64,000 nt of DNA from Paroedura picta (lineage: Eukaryota; Chordata; Lepidosauria; Squamata; Gekkonidae), in assembly GCF_049243985.1 (NCBI RefSeq), contig NC_135369.1, positions 19,680,533 through 19,744,532 of the forward strand. Reading direction: 5' to 3'. How positions within the stretch are numbered: position 1 is the stretch's first letter; each line of letters begins with the position of its first letter. Below, piece after piece: positions 53,879 to 64,000 of this stretch. The translations under genes were made by a program, and so were the position numbers. The notes beneath the pieces are model-generated. The model saw only the letters and a list, made by a program, of their open reading frames with translations. It was not told where the DNA came from and made no database searches.

Positions 53879-56598
53879 TTTCGGGCAACGCACTGAATCC
53901 CAGTGACAAGAATCTGTCGAGACAAACGAAAACCCAACTAGGATGGCTGGTCCCCCCCCCCCCCCCACACACACACACGTTGGAAGAAACGGCAATCTTA
54001 AATCACAGTTTTAGAACATTTCTCTCGTACGAACGAACACGCATGCGCACAAAGCCACACCGGACCGCAACAGACACAGCTGGCCGCGGCTTCCTTAGAC
54101 CCGGGGTTGGGGCTGTCCCCCCCCCCCTTGGTTTGCTGCCGCACAAAGTTCGGGGTGCAAAGTGGTCTTGACGAAGCTTAACATAGAAACATGACAAATT
54201 TCAGTGGGGTTACGCTAGTCCGGGACCCGGAACTGGCTGCTGCGACTCCTTCCTTGGGAAGATGCTCTCCAGCGGACACCCCCTTCCCCTGCTGTGTGGC
54301 AGCCTCTGGGCCCAAAGAAGCCAGTCCCTGAGGCTAGCCCTGTCAATCAAACCGACACCCAGACGCAAACGTGCACTGCCCCCACCCCACCCCCACTCAG
54401 TGGCTCATGGAAAGGGCTCCAGCATTGCCACTGAGCCCTGCCCGGGTTGCCGAGTCCCGAGCATTTGCGCGCTTGATGCCTCTCTGGGCTGTCAGCGTCT
54501 TGCATCCAAACCAACATGTCCTTAGAACCCGTTAAAAAAATAAGCAACTTTAAGAATAAATACTGTCTTGAGGTCACCCCTCTCAAGCGGCTTCCGGGGC
54601 CAGAGGAAGCTCCAAGAAGACAAACTTGTGGTTTCATTCCAACAGTCACGTTCCCCAAATTGGGGAAGGGGCAGGGGAAGGGCCAAGAGGAACAATCCGG
54701 AGCTCCTAAGGGAGTTTCTGAAAATTGTGGTTTGCCGTTTTGCTCGCTAGAGGTCAGCACTGCTACGTGGGCGCGGGATAATTTTCCCGCCTGGAAGAAA
54801 TGCAGCCTGCCAGTGGGAGAAGCGGGGCGGGAGGGGAGAAACGATCCCCACTCTCTGCTTTCTTCCCAACTTGGAGCGAGATGAGAAGGGGCGGCCCCCT
54901 CCCAGGCAGGTTCGGTGTTTGTACAGAAAGTGCAGACAAGCCGAGAGAAGGGCATGCTGGGTAAAAAGATAAGGCTGCCGTCTCAGCTGTTATCAAGCTC
55001 TCAGGATGTCCTTCACCCTTCAGGGTTGTGCACATTCCTTCCCACGCACTTCTCTGGCCCCGTGGAAGGTGGCGGGGCGAGCAAGCGGAGCGTTGTGATC
55101 GGCAGAGATGGGTTTACTGCAGCTTCGATCCAAGCCCCATCTGAGCGCTGCCCCCATCTCTGCACGGGAAAGAGAATACTGAACGTTGCTCATAAACATG
55201 CCTCCAGAGAGAGGCAGCACTGACTCCTTTTCGAATATGATGCAGGGGGGGAAAGATGTGCAGGTTACAGCACTCCCTTCCTGACCGTCTGAACTTTTGT
55301 TCAAAATACAACTCTTTCTAGCCCTGAAGGCGGCAAAGGGACGTCAGGTCTCAGAAGCCAAAAAGGAAGGGGGCCGAACGAGCTGCCCAGTGGCCTGGGG
55401 GCACGGAGAGCTTCCCTGACCCTGCTTAGCTCCTTTTCCCGCTGAGAGTAGCAAAAGCACAATAATTTAAGCAAAAATAGTAAAAATGTCAGAACGATCT
55501 GTGCAAAAATAAAAGGGGGGAAATGCTACTGTAGAAGAATCTGCATTTTTTTTCCCTTGGTGCTGAATTTGGATTGCAGAAGTTTTGCTTTTTTTTGCAT
55601 AAAATGCATACAAGTCTTGTTGTAAAACAGTCTTTAGGACAAACAGACCTTCAGGGTGTTTTTAAAGGGGGGAGCCACATCCACACAGGGGCTTGTGGAT
55701 ATGTCTCCATCTTCCCTCCCCCCCTTTTCCTTAACAACAGAACTAGCAAGCACAGACCCTGCTGTCTGGAGCCCTGCCCTTTCACAATACTCCAATGCCA
55801 CAAAAAAACAGGGTCCAAGTGCATATCTGCCCAGCTCCAACCACCTGGGCCCAGCATCCACAGCACCCCCCTCTAAACCAGGAACCACTCTGTCATCCAT
55901 GGCGTGCCCTTGAAGCAGGGCATGCCCTCCCTGGCTCAAAGGTCAGTCAGCTTTCCCACTCTGCTACCCTCAACAGTGCCCCGAATTTGCCTCAGGACAC
56001 AACTGCCTCGGACACCCCCCCCCCGCACCGAAGGCTGCCCTTGTCTCTCGCTGTTTCAACCTCCTCCTTTAAACCCGTTGCTTTGGACTTCCCCCTTCCG
56101 TGTTTTTCCAGCAGCCTCCCTTGTCGCAAAACCACAGAGCTGACAAAACAGCCCGGCCCTGACCTCCGATTCCCAAACCTCTCCAAACCCGATGGAGGAG
56201 ATTAAGAGGAGGAGATGAGGGTCAGTCTGTCCCTGATCTCCGTTCACGTGCCACGTGGAGATCTGTTCATTTGGCTACGAGGGACTGCGTGGAGACGTCA
56301 TCATGGTGAAAAGGCTGGGAAGTGTGGCTGCGGGGAGGGGGGCAGGACTCCAAAGACCCATGAGAGTTAAGGGGTTCTGCCGGTCCCCTGGCACCAGCTT
56401 TCTGGGTCCACGTGGCATCATACAGACAAGACCAGAGAAACTGAACTCAGAGGTAAATCCTTGTTTTCTGATGGTATTTCTCGAGTGCCGCCATAGAAGC
56501 GGCTAGACCAAGAATTCTTTTCCGGGTTGCCTGTGAGCCCAAGATGTTACCTTCAAGGGTCGCTCCCAGCAACAGCCAGCAAGGAGGCCACAGCCGGA
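53879..56598 (-). other. SEMA4A: Probable 3'UTR of SEMA4A
   Basis: Directly follows the stop codon and is free of recognised transposons, unlike flanking DNA. C runs lie at 53947-53963 and 54117-54127. No coding frame in it is convincing. The UTR call is inferred. Confidence 0.45.
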
Positions 56599-62298
<5,700 letters not shown>

Positions 62299-62435
62299 CT
62301 GTGGGAAACAAAATAGAGGGAGACGAATTACATCAAACTTTTAAACACAAGTTAAAAACATTTCAACCAGGTTTGCCACGATCCTGTACAAAACCAAGGT
62401 TTGGGTATGAATGTGCACCCATGAAGCTGTCGTGA

Positions 62436-62695
62436 AGAAGAGATGGTTTTATATCCTGCTTTTCACTATTCAAAGGAGTCTTTAAGCGGTTTATAATCCC
62501 TTCCTCTCCCCACAAGAGACACCCTGTGAGGTAGGTGAGGCCGAGAGCTCTAGCAGAACTGCTCTGTGAGAACGACTACAAGAGAACTGTGACTGGCCCA
62601 AGGTCACCCAGCTGGCTGCATGTGGAGAAAGAGTGGGGAATCAATCCCAGCTCACAGATTAGAGGCCGCCACTTCTGAACAACACCACCAAGCTG
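62436..62695 (-). repeat. tRNA-derived SINE (Sauria-type), diverged
   Basis: gaagaagagatggttttata, gagacaccctgtgaggtagg, caaggtcacccagctggctg and accaccaagctgaatc. Confidence 0.78.
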
Positions 62696-62699
62696 AATC

Positions 62700-62770
62700 A
62701 CTCCATCAAGGGATGGAACCCTGGAACTTTTGCCTGCCAAGCAGCTGCTCTGCCACTGAGCAACAATCAT
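62700..62770 (-). repeat. tRNA-like SINE head
   Basis: gggatggaaccctggaactt then ctgctctgccactgagcaac is the reverse of a tRNA-type head. It cannot form a proper tRNA here. Confidence 0.45.
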
Positions 62771-63378
62771 TCAACAAGTAGCTCAGGAAAGGAAGGACAA
62801 CTGAATCCTCCCCACTTCCCACACTTCAGACACACAGAGCCTTTCCTAACACAATGCTGGGTCCTTCTGCCTGCCACCACCACCACCTCATGCCTCCTTT
62901 TCCTCTCACCTGGTTGTGGGCCCCCACCTGACTATGCATTATTGCCCCCACATGCACCTTTCCACCACCCGTGTTCACAGGTTCCCACGTGTCCCTCCCT
63001 GATAGCGCTGCGCACCATCCCTTGTGGGAAACATGGGCAGTGGGGGGCTTGCAGGGAAAGGTGGACAGGTGGCCGGGGGAGGGGGACACATGGGGGCAGA
63101 AGCCCTGGCAGCTGCCCCACCCCAACACTTTTCTCTCCACCAGGCTCCCAGGATCAGAGCCTGGCTGGAAGGGAAAAGGAATTCTGCATGATGGTGTCTT
63201 GGGAAGCGTGGCCTGGACCTAGAAGCAGCTTCATGGCTTTCCACTCCTTTGGAAAACCACCCGCTCTCCCTGCCTGGGGGTGGGGGGTGGTGGGGGGTGG
63301 TGGAGTTCAAAGTCTGCAGCAAGCAGAGCCTGGCATACACCAGACTGACTTTCACTGGCAGGAATGTGACAGCCTGCA

Positions 63379-63445
63379 TAGCCCACCTTTAGCCAAAGCT
63401 CGTTGGAGCTTGGAAGCTAAGGGAGATTTGGCCACAGGTAGCACT
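63379..63445 (+). repeat. 5S rRNA-derived SINE fragment
   Basis: gttggagcttggaagctaag with ggagatttggccac, a short 5S-like head directly before the CR1 copy. Confidence 0.5.
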
Positions 63446-63446
63446 T

Positions 63447-64000
63447 GCCAAAGCTGAGAGTGAGCTAAGATTGGCCAGGGAAGCCCATTGTAACAAGAAA
63501 AGATTTTTCAGTTTCGTGAGGAGCAAACGTAAAGTAAAGGAGGCAATAGGCCCGCTGTTGGGTGCGGATGGACAAACTCTAACGAAAGATGCAGAGAAAG
63601 CAGAAAGGCTTAGTGCCTATTTTACATCTGTTTTTTCCCACAGGTCTAAGTGTTTAGGCACATCTAGAGATGGCTGTAGCCAAAGGATAGTGTCTGGGTG
63701 GCAGGTTAACATGGATAGAGAGGTGGTCGAGAGGCATTTAGCTGCACTGGATGAGTTCAAATCCCCTGGTCCAGATGAAATGCACCCGAGAGTACTCAAA
63801 GAACTTTCCAGAGAACTTGCACAGCCCTTGTCCATCATCTTCGGAACCTCTTTAAGGACTGGAGATGTCCCGGAGGACTGGAAAAGAGCAAACGTTATTC
63901 CGATCTTCAAAAAAGGGAGGAAGGATGACCCGGGAAACTACAGACCAGTGAGTCTGACCTCTGTTGTGGGGAAGATAATGGAGCAGATATTAAAGGGAGC
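63447..64000 (+). mobile_element. CR1 LINE with open reading frame, continues past the window
   Basis: One open frame from about 63447 to the end: ESELRLAREAHCNKKRFFSF, AEKAERLSAYFTSVFSHRSK, MDREVVERHLAALDEFKSPG and IPIFKKGRKDDPGNYRPVSL. These are the linker and start of the reverse transcriptase. From about 63718 it overlaps the copy at 5698 with only a few differences visible by eye. The catalytic part lies beyond the window. Confidence 0.9.

Overview
Vertebrate nuclear DNA, most likely from a squamate reptile (lizard or gecko). Genes have introns with GT-AG borders. The repeats are CR1 and L2 LINEs with little-diverged stretches, a BovB tail, tRNA-derived and 5S-rRNA-derived SINEs, and many short hAT-type palindromic elements. 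That mix fits squamates, but I cannot name the species.

Four host genes lie head-to-tail on the minus strand, from high to low coordinates. SEMA4A is represented by its last four exons (62298 to 56599). SLC25A44 is complete for coding sequence (36546 to 28509). PMF1 is complete (23695 to 16298). BGLAP, osteocalcin, is complete (4520 to 99). This is the order and relative orientation of human 1q22. Three of the genes are rebuilt exon by exon with matching splice phases: SLC25A44 313 aa, PMF1 206 aa, BGLAP 100 aa. The human lengths are 314, 205 and 100 aa.

Layout. 1-4.6 kb: BGLAP, with a TATA box near 4.62 kb. 4.9-16.3 kb: repeat-rich intergenic DNA with a 1.6 kb CR1 copy and a 1.8 kb L2 copy. 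16.3-24.0 kb: PMF1 and its CCAAT-rich promoter. 24.1-25.5 kb: repeats. 25.5-36.6 kb: SLC25A44, with a repeat-poor probable 3'UTR of about 3 kb. 36.6-47.5 kb: repeats and GC-rich low-complexity DNA, probably SLC25A44 intron 1. 47.6-48.1 kb: a CpG-rich block, the best candidate promoter for SLC25A44. 48.2-53 kb: mostly unrecognised intergenic DNA. 53-56.6 kb: repeat-poor, probable SEMA4A 3'UTR. 56.6-62.3 kb: SEMA4A exons and introns. The window ends inside a second CR1 copy with an open reading frame.

The genes do not form one pathway: a membrane semaphorin, a mitochondrial branched-chain amino acid carrier, a kinetochore subunit and a bone hormone/matrix protein. What stands out is the conserved block, an apparent GC-AG intron in SEMA4A with a palindromic hAT element near its acceptor, a nested hAT element rich in NRF1-like GCATGCGC motifs, and several odd GC-rich or polypurine structures. 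I saw no retrovirus, Polinton, CRISPR array or prokaryotic operon.
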